This document shows, piece after piece, positions 4,589-5,090 of a stretch of DNA of 5,090 nt. The notes below the pieces were generated by a model. It was not told where the DNA came from. It made no database searches and saw only the letters and a program-made list of their open reading frames with translations. How positions within the stretch are numbered: position 1 is the first letter of the stretch; each line of letters begins with the position of its first letter. The translations under genes and the position numbers were made by a program. The stretch comes from CAZFHL01 sp964519145 (GTDB lineage Bacteria > Patescibacteriota > Minisyncoccia > Phycocordibacterales > WO2-35-19). Location of the stretch: contig CAZFHL010000042.1 of assembly GCA_964519145.1 (NCBI GenBank), positions 1 to 5,090 of the forward strand, written 5' to 3'.

Positions 4589-5090
4589 ATGACTCAAAAA
4601 GAAGCATTGGACATACTAAAAACAGGAAGGAATGTCTTTTTGACAGGTCCAGCGGGATATGGGAAGACATTTGTATTAAGAAAATACATAGAACACTTAA
4701 AAAGTTTGGGAGCAAGTGTTGGTATCACTGCTTCTACTGGTATAGCTGCCACACATATGGGAGGTACCACTATTCATTCTTGGAGTGGTATTGGTATAAA
4801 AGATTTTTTGACTAAAGAAGATGTGGAGAGTATAGCCGAAAAAAATCATATCAAAAACAAAATAAAAAGCGCCGAAATACTTATCATAGATGAAGTTTCT
4901 ATGCTACATCATTTTAGACTAGATTTGGTAGATAAAATTTTAAAAAGAGTAAAAAATAATGACGAAATATTTGGCGGATTACAAGTAGTATTTTGTGGAG
5001 ACTTTTTTCAATTACCACCAATACAAGAGAGGAACGGTATGGGAGTAAACTTTGCCTATCATTCAGAATCTTGGAAAAATTTAAATTTAA
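4589..5090 (+). CDS. PIF1-family DNA helicase, N-terminal part (cut by window edge)
   Basis: The frame is open to the last base, giving 167 residues of a longer protein. It is the first RecA-like domain of a superfamily 1 helicase of the PIF1 type, an ATP-driven 5'-to-3' unwinding enzyme used in replication, repair and resolving DNA structures. Walker A is GPAGYGKT (20-27). The motif Ia region TASTGIAATHMGGTTIHSWSG (47-67) carries the TGIAA and GGTTIHS words typical of PIF1. Walker B is IIDEVSML (99-106, D101/E102). Motif III is GDFFQLPP (137-144). The remaining motifs and any C-terminal domain (some relatives carry extra C-terminal domains) lie beyond the window. The ATG at 4589 is supported by its position about 13 residues before the first core strand and by the TATAAT box 7 bases upstream. 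Codon use matches the other AT-rich genes. Confidence 0.93.
   Translation, partial: MTQKEALDILKTGRNVFLTGPAGYGKTFVLRKYIEHLKSLGASVGITASTGIAATHMGGTTIHSWSGIGIKDFLTKEDVESIAEKNHIKNKIKSAEILIIDEVSMLHHFRLDLVDKILKRVKNNDEIFGGLQVVFCGDFFQLPPIQERNGMGVNFAYHSESWKNLNL

Overview
The window looks like a bacterial chromosome fragment with two unlike parts. From about base 300 to the end it is very AT-rich (one 60-base stretch near 2041 is only 20% G+C). Its genes are tightly packed, all on the + strand, lack Shine-Dalgarno sequences, and several begin 7-10 bases after a TATAAT box. This style, with a CPR-like 'HQIRAPLTAI' histidine kinase and a small multi-pass membrane protein, suggests a Candidate Phyla Radiation (Patescibacteria, Parcubacteria-like) genome. 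That assignment is inference; there is no rRNA or other marker here. Bases 1-240 are about 56% G+C and carry one small minus-strand membrane-protein gene with a perfect Shine-Dalgarno and a near-consensus promoter.

Layout: (1) 29-259, minus, a 76-residue membrane protein of unknown function. (2) 260-343, a divergent promoter region. (3) 344-1423, dnaJ, a complete type I Hsp40 co-chaperone. (4) 1424-1462, a promoter directly after the dnaJ stop. (5) 1463-4318, a probable operon: a PQ-loop-like membrane protein (1463-2029), a small SET-domain methyltransferase (2036-2521), a possible 42-residue single-pass peptide (2493-2621) and a multi-pass membrane histidine kinase (2621-4318). (6) 4319-4588, an intergenic block with large inverted repeats and a diverged internal duplication, richer in G+C than its surroundings. 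(7) 4589 to the window edge, the N-terminal helicase core of a PIF1-family protein.

How the parts may work together: DnaJ serves general protein folding and the PIF1-like helicase serves DNA replication or repair; neither has partners in view. The PQ-loop protein, SET protein and kinase are linked only by order, strand and tight spacing. A membrane sensor cluster with a protein-methylating enzyme is possible but unproven. No response regulator is present. I do not see a complete new system. The strongest leads are the leaderless gene architecture, the structured repeat block at 4327-4540, and the SET-domain protein encoded next to a sensor kinase.
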